A program made the translations under genes and the position numbers. DNA of 64,000 nucleotides from contig CP114561.1 in NCBI GenBank assembly GCA_028865235.1, positions 2,128,001-2,192,000 on the forward strand, written 5' to 3'. Positions 1 through 7,716 of this stretch are shown in pieces. The stretch's first letter is position 1. Each line of letters begins with the position of its first letter. Origin of the DNA: Candidatus Manganitrophus sp. Its GTDB lineage: Bacteria > Nitrospirota > Nitrospiria > SBBL01 > Manganitrophaceae. The notes under the pieces are model-generated. The model was not told the origin of the DNA and ran no database searches. It saw nothing but the letters and a program-made list of their open reading frames with translations.

Positions 1-2112
1 AAACCACCCCCTATCATACGGTTCGGATCGAGAAGTTAACCGATCCGTCCGCCGAGAGCGGTCTCGAGGTTGAAGCGGCGGTCCGGACGGTGAAGGAATT
101 GATGGGCAAGGTCGTCGCCTTCGGGAAATTCACCGTTCCCGACATCATCTCCGTGATTGAAAACCTCGACGACCCGGGGCGTTTGGCCGACATGATCGCT
201 TCGAATCTCGGATTGAAGGTCGAAACGGCGCAGGAGGTGCTCGAGATTCTCGATCCCGTGGAGCGCCTTGGGAAGATCAGCGACCTTTTGGCAAAAGAGG
301 TCGATGTCCTGACGATGCAGCAAAAGATCCAGGCCGAGGCCAAAGGGGAGATGGACAAGACGCAGCGCGAATACTTCTTGCGCGAGCAGCTGAAGGCGAT
401 CCAGAAGGAGCTGGGGGAATCGGATGAGCGGGCCGAAGAGGTCCAGGAATTCCGGAACAAAATCGAAGAGGCGGCGATGCCGGAGAAGGTCGCCAAAGAG
501 GCGGAACGGCAGTTGAAGCGCCTTGAGAAGATGCACCCCGACTCCGCCGAGGCCTCCACGGTTCGAACCTATCTCGAATGGCTCGTGGAGCTGCCGTGGA
601 ATATGGCGACCAAAGATAACCTGAATTTGATTGCGGCCAAAAAGACCCTCGATGAGGATCATTACGACCTGGAGCGGGTGAAGGACCGGATCCTGGAATA
701 TCTCGCCGTCCGCAAAATGAATGAGAAGATGAAGGGGCCGATCCTCTGCTTCCTCGGCCCCCCCCCCCGGGGGTCGGGAAGACCTCTCTCGGAAAATCGA
801 TCGCCCGCGCCCTGGGACGCGAGTTTGTCCGGGTCTCGCTCGGCGGGATTCGCGACGAAGCGGAGATCCGCGGACACCGCCGGACCTACGTCGGCTCGCT
901 TCCGGGCCGAATCATCCAGGGGATCAAACAGGCCGGGACAAACAACCCGGTCTTCATGCTGGACGAAATCGACAAGGTCGGCATGGACTTCCGGGGAGAT
1001 CCCTCGGCCGCCCTGCTGGAGGTCTTGGACCCGGAGCAAAATCATAGCTTCTCCGATCACTACCTCGGCGTCCCGTTCGATCTCTCGAACGTCATGTTTA
1101 TCATGACCGCCAACCAGATCGATCCGATTCCGGCGCCGCTGCGCGACCGGATGGAGATCATCGACATCTCCGGATATACAACGGAGGAAAAGGTCGGCAT
1201 CGCCCGGAATTACCTGATCCCGCGCCAGCTCTCGGAGCATGGGGTCAAGACGGGCAAAGTGGCCTTCACCGATGCGGCGATCGATCTGATGATCATGCAG
1301 TACACCCGCGAGGCGGGGGTTCGCAATCTGGAGCGGGAGATCGCCAACGTCCTCCGGAAAATCGCGCGCAAGCTGGCGGAGGGAAAAGAGAAGCGATTCA
1401 AGATCACCCCTTCCAACGTCAACCAATATCTCGGCATTCCGAAATTCCTTCCCGAAGCGGAGCAGGAAAACGATGAGGTCGGCGTGGCGACCGGGCTCGC
1501 CTGGACCCCGACCGGCGGCGATATTATTCGAATCGAAGCAACCTTGATGAAGGGGAAGGGAGGGCTGACCCTCACCGGGCATCTGGGAGATGTGATGAAA
1601 GAGTCGGCCCATGCGGCCCTCTCCTACATTCGATCGAAGGAGAAAGAGCTTGGGATCAAAACCGACCTCTTCGCCAAGAGCGATATCCACATCCATGTCC
1701 CGGCCGGGGCGATTCCGAAAGACGGACCTTCCGCCGGCATCACGATGGCGACGGCGCTCGCCTCGCTCCTTACCGGAAAAGCGGTCCGCCGGGATGTGGC
1801 GATGACCGGAGAGGTGACGCTGCGGGGCCGGGTCCTCCCGATCGGCGGCCTGAAAGAAAAGATCTTGGCCGCCAAACGGGCCGGCATGAAGACGGTGGTC
1901 CTTCCGAAGCGGAACGAAAAAGATCTGGAGGAAGTCCCCCGCCACGTGCAGCGAGGACTCGATCTGGTCTTCGCCGAGCACATGGATGCGGTTCTGTCGG
2001 CGGCCTTCAAAATAAGGAAGACCCCCTCCGTCATGGCCAAGACGATTACAAAAACCCAACGGGAAAACAGCGAAAGCGGGCGCGAATCGCTTCTACGGTC
2101 GCGACGGTTTAA
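1..2112 (+). CDS. lon: ATP-dependent protease Lon, 5'-truncated by the window edge, with a frame break
   Basis: This is the ATP-dependent serine protease that degrades misfolded and regulatory proteins in the cytoplasm. The frame is open from base 3, so the N-terminal part of the LON substrate domain lies outside the window. Residues leading to 'ILCFLGPP' mark the start of the AAA+ module. The Walker A motif (expected GPPGVGKTS) is split by a C11 run at 758-768 where six C would keep the frame; the sequence then resumes with LDEIDKVG (Walker B) from about 956. The protease domain shows the DGPSAGIT motif with the catalytic Ser, and the partner Lys in the later [14 protein letters not shown] region. 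After about 2055 the frame runs into thiL without a stop. A one-base shift there gives a basic tail ending at TAA 2110-2112, which I take as the true end. Both breaks look like sequencing indels. Confidence 0.95.
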
Positions 2113-2149
2113 CTCGGCTCGGCGCCCCGCGTCCAGCCCGGAACATCAC

Positions 2150-3137
2150 ATGGACCTCCGTCAACTCGGTGAGTTCGGTCTCATCGATCGGATTCAAAAG
2201 CGCTTTCCCCCTCCCGCTTCAACCGTTCTCGGCATCGGCGACGATGCCGCGGCGATCCTCCCCTCCAAGAAACAGCACCTTCTTCTCACCACCGATACGC
2301 TGATCGAAGAAGTTCATTTCGACCCCGCCTTCTCGACCTTTCAAGAGGTCGGCTATAAATCGGTGATGGTCAATGTCAGCGACATTGCGGCGATGGGGGG
2401 CGCCCCCCGTTATATACTGATTTCGCTCGGCCTGACCGGCCGCCAGACGGTGGAAGCGATCGACCAACTCTACAAGGGAATCGAAAGAGCAAGCCGCGAA
2501 ACCGGGCTCGATCTGATCGGCGGAAACATCGCCTTCTCCACCGGACCGTTTTTTATCTCCCCGACCGTGGTGGGAGAGATTCCCAAAAAGGAGATGGTCA
2601 CCCGGGCCGGCGCGGGAGAGGGAGATCACCTCTATGTCACCGGAACACTGGGGGACGCCGCGGCGGGGTTGGCCTTATTGAAAAAAGGGATCGACACGAA
2701 GCCCTTCGGCCGGTTGACTCGGCGCTATCGCGCGCCGAAAGCCCGCTGGCGGGAGGGGCGCCTTTGGCAAAGGCCCGGATTCCGTCGGCGATGATCGATC
2801 TGTCGGACGGGTTGAGCTCCGATCTCGGTCATCTGATGGAACGGAGCGGGCTTGGGGCGGAGATCGACGCCGCGCGAATCCCCCTCTCGGCCCCCCTCCG
2901 ACGGGCCGCTTTACAAATGGGGGTTGATTCGATAGAGTATGCTTTAAATGGGGGCGAAGATTACGAGCTTCTTTTTCGGTCCCGGAACGGAAACTCAAGA
3001 AGCTCGAGCAGATGATTAAAAACCGATTGATCTCTGCATACCGAATCGGTAAAATGGCGCCCCGGCGGACCGGTTTAATGCTGATCGATCCGAGCGGACG
3101 CCGCCGGTCCATTGCTCCAGGGGGTGGGACCACTTAA
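2150..3137 (+). CDS. thiL: thiamine-monophosphate kinase ThiL (two frame breaks)
   Basis: ThiL phosphorylates thiamine monophosphate to the cofactor thiamine diphosphate in the cytoplasm. The start is ATG 2150, followed by [15 protein letters not shown]. The GIGDDAAAI and [12 protein letters not shown] motifs are typical of the AIR-synthase-like N-terminal domain. The C-terminal domain shows [15 protein letters not shown] and [10 protein letters not shown]. The frame breaks between about 2750 and 2766, where the second piece begins [15 protein letters not shown], and again near 2975-2990, after which it reads to TAA 3135-3137. With both breaks repaired the length (about 329 residues) fits the family. 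It follows lon closely and precedes the DUF2062 gene by 21 bases, suggesting one transcript. The continuous lon-thiL frame is judged an artefact. Confidence 0.9.
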
Positions 3138-3158
3138 AGAAAGGCGAAAAGGGATAAG

Positions 3159-3638
3159 ATGGGCTTGATGGCAAAGGTGAAGGAGCAGATGCGGCGGGTG
3201 TTGGGATTGAACGACACCCCACATCGGACCGCGCTCGCCTTCGCGCTCGGCGTCTTCATCGCCTTTTCCCCCCTGCTTGGCCTTCACTTTATCTTGGCGA
3301 TCGTTTCGGCGTGGCTCTTCCGTCTCAATCGGGTCGCGATTCTCGTCGGCGCCTTCGTCAACAATCCCTGGACCTTCACCCCGATCACCCTCTCTTCCAC
3401 CTGGTTCGGGATCGAGCTTTGCTGTAAGACACACGAAATCCCCCCGATCAGCTTTGAAAATCTGACCCTCTCGACAATGGGGACGCAGCTTAAATCGTAC
3501 TTCTTCCCATTTGTGCTCGGATCGACCTTGTTGGGGGTCGTCTTCGCCGTGGTTTCTTATTTCGCGATGCTCTGGATGATCGCGCAATATCGGAAGGTGA
3601 AAAAACCCGAATCGATCGAGTCTTCCCCCTCTTTATGA
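3159..3638 (+). CDS. DUF2062 domain membrane protein
   Basis: This is a 159-residue protein of the DUF2062 family, whose function is not established. After a short basic N-terminus it has a helical hairpin with LAFALGVFIAFSPLLGLH, a second hydrophobic stretch around VGAFVNNPWTFTP (the NPWT-type motif is characteristic of the family), and a C-terminal transmembrane segment near FVLGSTLLGVVFAVVSY. It starts at ATG 3159, 21 bases after the thiL stop and in the same orientation, so it is probably cotranscribed with lon and thiL. The downstream zinc-ribbon gene begins one base after its stop. Confidence 0.85.
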   Translation: MGLMAKVKEQMRRVLGLNDTPHRTALAFALGVFIAFSPLLGLHFILAIVSAWLFRLNRVAILVGAFVNNPWTFTPITLSSTWFGIELCCKTHEIPPISFENLTLSTMGTQLKSYFFPFVLGSTLLGVVFAVVSYFAMLWMIAQYRKVKKPESIESSPSL

Positions 3639-3639
3639 C

Positions 3640-4071
3640 ATGACGATGGACAAGCAATTCGATCAGTTCCGCGCCTCTCTTCTCTATTGCAACAAATGCG
3701 GCCGCGCCATGCCGGTGCGCGAGCGGCTCCTGCTGGTCCTCCCCGACGGAGAGCTCTACGATTACCTCTGCCAGGGATGCGGCAGCTCCCTCGGCTCCAA
3801 AACCGAGCGGGCTACCGGCCCGAAGGTTTCCCCCGCAAAGATGCAGGCCCCGCCCCCCCGGGTCAACAAAGAAGCGCTCCCAAGAGAAAGCGTTAAGCGC
3901 CCCGGTTTACAGCATGACAGGCGAGGGGCTCAGGATGGCAGAGAGGCTTTCTTCCGTCCTTGCAAACCTGAGAGGAGGAGCAATCCTCCTAAAACCAGGA
4001 AGGTCGCGGTCAGACGGAGGTGGGCCCTCGGGTTGGGGTCGGTTTCCAGGGTGGAGGATCAAGCCGGTTAA
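3640..4071 (+). CDS. small zinc-ribbon protein of unknown function
   Basis: The first 60 residues hold a clear zinc ribbon: CNKCG near residue 17 and CQGCG near residue 44, separated by a hydrophobic strand (RLLLVLPDGELYDYLC). I do not recognise a named function. The open frame runs to 4071, but beyond the C-rich tract at 3849-3860 the composition turns to arginine-rich low complexity and overlaps the convergent membrane-protein gene. A one-base slip in that tract would instead end the protein at about 3896 (roughly 85 residues), which I think is more likely. The start lies directly after the DUF2062 stop, implying coupling. Confidence 0.6.
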   Translation: MTMDKQFDQFRASLLYCNKCGRAMPVRERLLLVLPDGELYDYLCQGCGSSLGSKTERATGPKVSPAKMQAPPPRVNKEALPRESVKRPGLQHDRRGAQDGREAFFRPCKPERRSNPPKTRKVAVRRRWALGLGSVSRVEDQAG

Positions 4072-4329
4072 TCGATAGAGCCAAAATCCAACCGTAAAGA
4101 GGGCGGAGGAGATGAGGAGGTTGTAGTCTCGTCGGTCGGCTTTGCCTCCCTTGATCCCCATCCAGATGAGAAACCCCCCGATCGAGATCGAGACGATGCA
4201 GGTGAACAGGGTGATGAACCGGCTGGGATCGGTCTCCCACTTCAGAGAAAGAATATAAAGCCGGAATCCCCACGACGGGAGGATCAAAATCCCTGAGATG
4301 ATTAATAAGGCGCGGACTTTCTTCGACAT
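3907..4329 (-). CDS. hypothetical three-helix membrane protein
   Basis: This is a 140-residue protein starting with MSKKVRALLIISGILIL. Three hydrophobic segments are visible: about residues 6-28, 39-60 and 72-94. The remaining C-terminal 45 residues are proline- and arginine-rich and overlap the convergent zinc-ribbon frame, so the true C-terminus may be shorter. A ribosome-binding site (GAGGGAGAA) precedes the ATG. No family is recognised. It lies 30 bases downstream of the GNAT gene on the same strand and may be the last gene of that transcript. Confidence 0.55.
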   Translation of the reverse strand: MSKKVRALLIISGILILPSWGFRLYILSLKWETDPSRFITLFTCIVSISIGGFLIWMGIKGGKADRRDYNLLISSALFTVGFWLYRLTGLILHPGNRPQPEGPPPSDRDLPGFRRIAPPLRFARTEESLSAILSPSPVML

Positions 4330-4359
4330 CTTCGTTGATTCTCCCTCTTCAAATGACGT

Positions 4360-4913
4360 TCAGCGACGCTGATAAACCTCTCGGGGAAGCACAAACCGGA
4401 CCGCCCCCGGCTCCGAGCTTTCGCCGGTCAGCTTAAAGCCATTCTTCTCCAGCACACGAATCGACGGGGTCAGTTCGGGAAGTGTCTCGGCGATCACCCG
4501 CTTGATCTCCGGATGTGCAAAGGCCCAATCGACCAGCCCCCGCACGATCTCGGTGCCGTAGCCTTTTCGTTGATGCTCCTCAAAGAGCGAGTAGCCGATC
4601 TCGACGGTCCCCTCCACCGGCTTTCCCTTGAATCCGCCGTTGCCGATGGCGATCCGTTCTGCACCGTTGCGGAGAATAAAGAACCAGAAGCCCCACCCCC
4701 CTGCATCCGGATTCTGCTCGATGTAGTTGAGAGAGTAGGCCATCGAGTTTTCATCGTTCAGCGGGGCGGCCAGTTATCCGGCACCCGCGCATTCAGCAGC
4801 CGGGAGAGCTCCGCCCGGTTTTCAATCTGGGCCCGAAGGCTTTCGAGCGTCCCGGCGACCAATTCCATTCGGTCCGTCCTGGTCTTTATATTCTTTTCCA
4901 TATACGTTCTCAT
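4360..4913 (-). CDS. GNAT-family N-acetyltransferase (one frame break)
   Basis: The predicted role is an acetyl-CoA-dependent N-acetyltransferase of the RimJ/RimL-like type; the acceptor is unknown. The long piece (4360-4743) shows the fold's motif A, QRKGYGTEIVRGLVDWAF, which binds the acetyl-CoA pyrophosphate, followed by VLEKNGFKLTGES. The N-terminal part, with MELVAGTLESLRAQIENR and ending DNWPP, lies in another frame upstream. The two join across a GGGG/CC tract at 4762-4768, giving about 180 residues, the usual length for this group. ATG is possible at 4913 or 4901. It begins directly after the tautomerase stop codon. Confidence 0.82.
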
Positions 4914-5294
4914 TTACCAGCGGACGATTTCTCCGCCGTCAAACACCTGACCGCTCCGGGCCTGCCGCACGTTGATGAAGATGTTGTTCTCCGGAATCCC
5001 CACCCGCTGGGCGATGCTGGCGGCGACGCACGTCAACATCTTCTCGATCGTCTCAGGCGGGTTGAAATCAGGGACCAGGAGATCGACGAGAAGGGGATGG
5101 GACTCTTTCGGCTGATTCGGTGCGGTCAGACCGCCCGCCGCGTACTGCCACGACTCAAGATATTCCCACGTAACGGTGACATGCGCGATCTCGATCCCTA
5201 CCCGTTCCGAAAAATCCCGGCTCACCGCTGCCAGGATGGAGGACATCTCCAGGTCTTCCTCAAAAGGAAGGGATTTGATGTGGATGAACGGCAT
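4914..5294 (-). CDS. tautomerase-superfamily (4-OT/MIF-like) protein
   Basis: This 126-residue protein begins Met-Pro (MPFIHIKSLPFE). The proline exposed after Met removal is the catalytic base of the 4-oxalocrotonate tautomerase superfamily. The rest shows an alpha/beta pattern with a second half GIPENNIFINVRQARSG, resembling the second beta-alpha unit of the fold. The substrate is not predictable. It sits between the SnoaL-like gene (40 bases upstream) and the GNAT gene (adjacent), all on the minus strand, so the three probably share a transcript. Confidence 0.7.
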   Translation of the reverse strand: MPFIHIKSLPFEEDLEMSSILAAVSRDFSERVGIEIAHVTVTWEYLESWQYAAGGLTAPNQPKESHPLLVDLLVPDFNPPETIEKMLTCVAASIAQRVGIPENNIFINVRQARSGQVFDGGEIVRW

Positions 5295-5334
5295 GGTCGT
5301 TTCCAGTGGGACAATTCGGACCGGATCTCGCTTA

Positions 5335-5824
5335 TTAGGAGTTCTCTAAATTCAAATTGCCGTCGATGTATTTGAGATTAAACTTGATCAGGTCGATCTG
5401 CCAGCGGGCGCCCTTTTTCCAGATGGAAATCATAACTGCCGACGAATGTCCGGGTGTTCCGGCCGGTCTTGTTCGGGAGATAGTGCATCGCAATTCCATA
5501 ACAGAAGGCGGTCGCTTCTTTATCGGTGACCCTGACGATGAAATTCCCCGATTGATGATGAACCGCCTTGAGCGGCTTCAGCCCTTTTTTCCAAATGTCG
5601 GCAATCTCCTTCGGCGTCATCATCGCCGGCTCTCCCCCGGTCAATGAGGTCATATCAAAATGGACCCGCGGCGCAAAACATTTTTTAACCCAAACCCAAT
5701 CCCGCTGATCGGTCCCAATGAAAAGGCCGTTGATGGTCTCGATGATCTTTTCTTTCTCCAAGAGAGTTTGCACTTCATTTTGCATTCCCAACTCCATCCC
5801 AAGATGTTCGCGGTACTCCTTCAA
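5335..5824 (-). CDS. SnoaL-like / NTF2-fold protein (one frame break)
   Basis: This small protein is predicted to adopt the NTF2/SnoaL cone-shaped fold. The body reads IIETINGLFIGTDQRDWVWVKKCF, then HFDMTSLTGG, and HHQSGNFIVRV. The unbroken frame stops near 5378, but a one-base shift in the AAAAAGGG tract (5411-5418) restores a proper final strand (ARWQIDLIKFNLKYIDGN) ending at 5335. The start is uncertain. A TTG at 5824 overlaps the TIR gene stop, while ATG 5785 has a GGAG six bases upstream and starts MQNEVQTLL. No enzymatic role can be assigned from sequence. Confidence 0.7.
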
Positions 5825-6726
5825 CTTTGAATAGGCAAATTATTGCCTTTATACCAGCTCATTTGGCTGGCAATTTTCTTACTGAACTGCAATATCTCAT
5901 TACTTTTGAGAAATCTTGACACTGAGTGATAAGACTTTTGGGTTGGATCACCGTGCAACCGTCTAAAATCTTCCATCCTTCTCCAAACAAATTCTTCACA
6001 TTCATTTATTGTATTGCCAACATAAACATCAAAATCCTGAGACCGAAGGCGATTAGGATTAGCTTCATATTTATAGCTTGCCATATAAGCAAAACTACGC
6101 CCATTAAGTTTCAGAGTGACCGAGGCATTATGTACCCTGCTAATAAAGGAATGGAGAGTTATAGAAAAAGGATTCGCTGTCCCTCCAACCCATGATGACC
6201 AGTTGTACTCTCTAGCTCGATCTACCAAGGTCGTTACCAATCTCTCGAATTCAAGAACACGAAATTGTTGCCACGAAGAAGTTGGAGACCTTGTAAATCT
6301 GCGCCAGTTATCAATTGATAGGGTTTCAATCTCCTTCACACCAAGAACACCTGCCAGTTCCTTAAAGCCAGATTGGTAATTCTTGCGAAAGTCGGCATAC
6401 TTGCGATCAGCGATAAACAATGGAATCTGACAGTCTCTGTATAGGATTGGCAGAACAACAATCCTCTTGTTTTGAATTTGTTTCACCCAGCCTGAACTAA
6501 GTTCAGTCTTGACCCATTCTGAATTTAGTGCTTCCGGAGAAAAAATAATACCTAGAAATTCATTCTCCCGAATGCCTTCCTCTATCTTCCAAGTTATTGA
6601 TTCACCCACTCGGATCTGCCACTTGTCAAACCAAACATTAACCCCAATCCTTTTTAGGTCCGTCGCAAGCTTTTCGACAAATGGTTTATCAAAAGATGTG
6701 TGACTTAGAAAGATACTCGGTATATT
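5821..6726 (-). CDS. TIR-domain protein, candidate antiphage NADase effector
   Basis: The N-terminal 140 residues are a bacterial TIR (TIR_2-like) domain: IFLSHTSFDKPFVEKLA, then VWFDKWQIRVGESI, IIFSPEALNSEW and VKTELSSG. The Glu in the WVKTEL segment sits where TIR NADases carry the catalytic glutamate. The TIR core starts upstream of the first standard start (GTG 6609): the frame is open back to 6726, yet no ATG, GTG or TTG occurs between 6726 and 6609, so the start is unresolved (indel, or an AUA-type start). Residues after the TIR domain, about 160, match nothing I recognise and include GRSFAYMASYKYE and FDVYVGNT. Base composition is clearly A/T-richer than the flanks. It lies 37 bases after the HEPN gene, in the same orientation. 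Confidence 0.85.
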   Translation of the reverse strand, partial: NIPSIFLSHTSFDKPFVEKLATDLKRIGVNVWFDKWQIRVGESITWKIEEGIRENEFLGIIFSPEALNSEWVKTELSSGWVKQIQNKRIVVLPILYRDCQIPLFIADRKYADFRKNYQSGFKELAGVLGVKEIETLSIDNWRRFTRSPTSSWQQFRVLEFERLVTTLVDRAREYNWSSWVGGTANPFSITLHSFISRVHNASVTLKLNGRSFAYMASYKYEANPNRLRSQDFDVYVGNTINECEEFVWRRMEDFRRLHGDPTQKSYHSVSRFLKSNEILQFSKKIASQMSWYKGNNLPIQS

Positions 6727-6763
6727 CTATGCTGTACCAATTCGAATACTAAGTTTCCGAATA

Positions 6764-7660
6764 TTAAGTTATTGACGCTCCGAATCCTGCTGCATTAAGT
6801 TTACGCGCGAGTCCTTCCTTTTCAATCTTCAATTCATCTACTGCTAGGATGGCCTTACGCACATAAATTCGTAGCATCTCTACATCATAATGACCTATAC
6901 AATCTATTTTACCCGTATGTACAAGCTGCGATCTCTTGTCGTAAAGGTTTTTTAAACTCTTCATTATAACCTCACAGTGCTCTATATCCCGACCCAACAA
7001 AACAGCAACACCTCTTGAGATACGATAACGTAAATCTTGGGCACTAACGTTAAATAGAGATTCCAGGGAAATCATTAAACTTAAAAATTGTAGATGGAGG
7101 CTCTGCACTTTTTGGGATTCTTCGTAGCTCTCGAATGCAAGTTGGAGAAATGACTTTGCAAAGGGTAACTTTTTCCGGGCAAGAAAAGCGTTTAATGCAC
7201 CTAAGCGATTGCGGCGCAAATAGCAAGTATTCTTAAGAATCGATCCTGTTGGATTTCCTGCCGATTCCAGCTCAATTCTTTTCCCTTCAAAAGAATACCA
7301 GTAATTCCCAAGTACCCGAACATTACCATCATGAAAGAGTCTCAATAGCGTAAGTTTCTGTTCCATCAGCTGTTCAATGTTGTGAAATCGAATATGAACC
7401 GAAACCCATTCATCGGAATCTGTCGATTGCTCCTCTGCGAGTACTACAAATCCATAACGCTGGTTATCATTAATACAATGATTATGTTCGAGTCGAAAAT
7501 CGATCTCGTAGTCCGGCAGATCATCCAATTCCTTTAAAAGTCTCCGAATCTTAGCTGCTGACCATTTTTCGATTCGGAAAGGAGATCCTAGATCAATACC
7601 AATAAAGCTTCCTCTCGCATTACATAGTGGTGCAAAGAAATGGTGAGTAACAGTACTCAA
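6764..7660 (-). CDS. HEPN-domain (Apea-like) protein, candidate defence RNase
   Basis: This is a 298-residue protein starting at TTG 7660 behind AGGA. The last third is a helical domain with the pattern of Apea-like HEPN domains: FLSLMISLESLFNVSAQDL, RYRISRGVAVLLGR, and LYDKRSQLVHTGK. The last contains R-x4-H (RSQLVH), the usual catalytic signature of HEPN ribonucleases. The N-terminal 180 residues form an unassigned alpha/beta region. The gene is strongly A/T-rich compared with polA upstream (sampled lines 35-42% G+C, against roughly 55-60% in polA), which suggests horizontal acquisition. It is followed at 37 bases by the TIR gene on the same strand, so the two likely form one cassette. The RNase role is inferred from the family motif. 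Confidence 0.78.
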   Translation of the reverse strand: MSTVTHHFFAPLCNARGSFIGIDLGSPFRIEKWSAAKIRRLLKELDDLPDYEIDFRLEHNHCINDNQRYGFVVLAEEQSTDSDEWVSVHIRFHNIEQLMEQKLTLLRLFHDGNVRVLGNYWYSFEGKRIELESAGNPTGSILKNTCYLRRNRLGALNAFLARKKLPFAKSFLQLAFESYEESQKVQSLHLQFLSLMISLESLFNVSAQDLRYRISRGVAVLLGRDIEHCEVIMKSLKNLYDKRSQLVHTGKIDCIGHYDVEMLRIYVRKAILAVDELKIEKEGLARKLNAAGFGASIT

Positions 7661-7716
7661 GATTTCCTGATATTTATAAGGTTGCTATTTATTCTGGCGT
7701 AATTCTTAGTTGTTAC

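Noticed and set aside
758..768. The C11 tract in lon as a phase-variable switch
   Set aside because: It splits the Walker A motif of a housekeeping protease, and the window is full of comparable homopolymer errors, so miscounting is the simpler explanation.
956..2794. A continuous frame joining the Lon protease C-terminus to ThiL as one fusion protein
   Set aside because: ThiL has its own clear start at 2150, the linker is low-complexity, and a one-base shift gives Lon a basic tail and stop at 2112. Neighbouring genes show many similar indels.
5821..7660. The A/T-rich pair as a toxin-antitoxin or restriction module, or as part of an insertion sequence
   Set aside because: Neither protein resembles an antitoxin, methylase or transposase, and no terminal inverted repeats or target duplications were seen at its edges.
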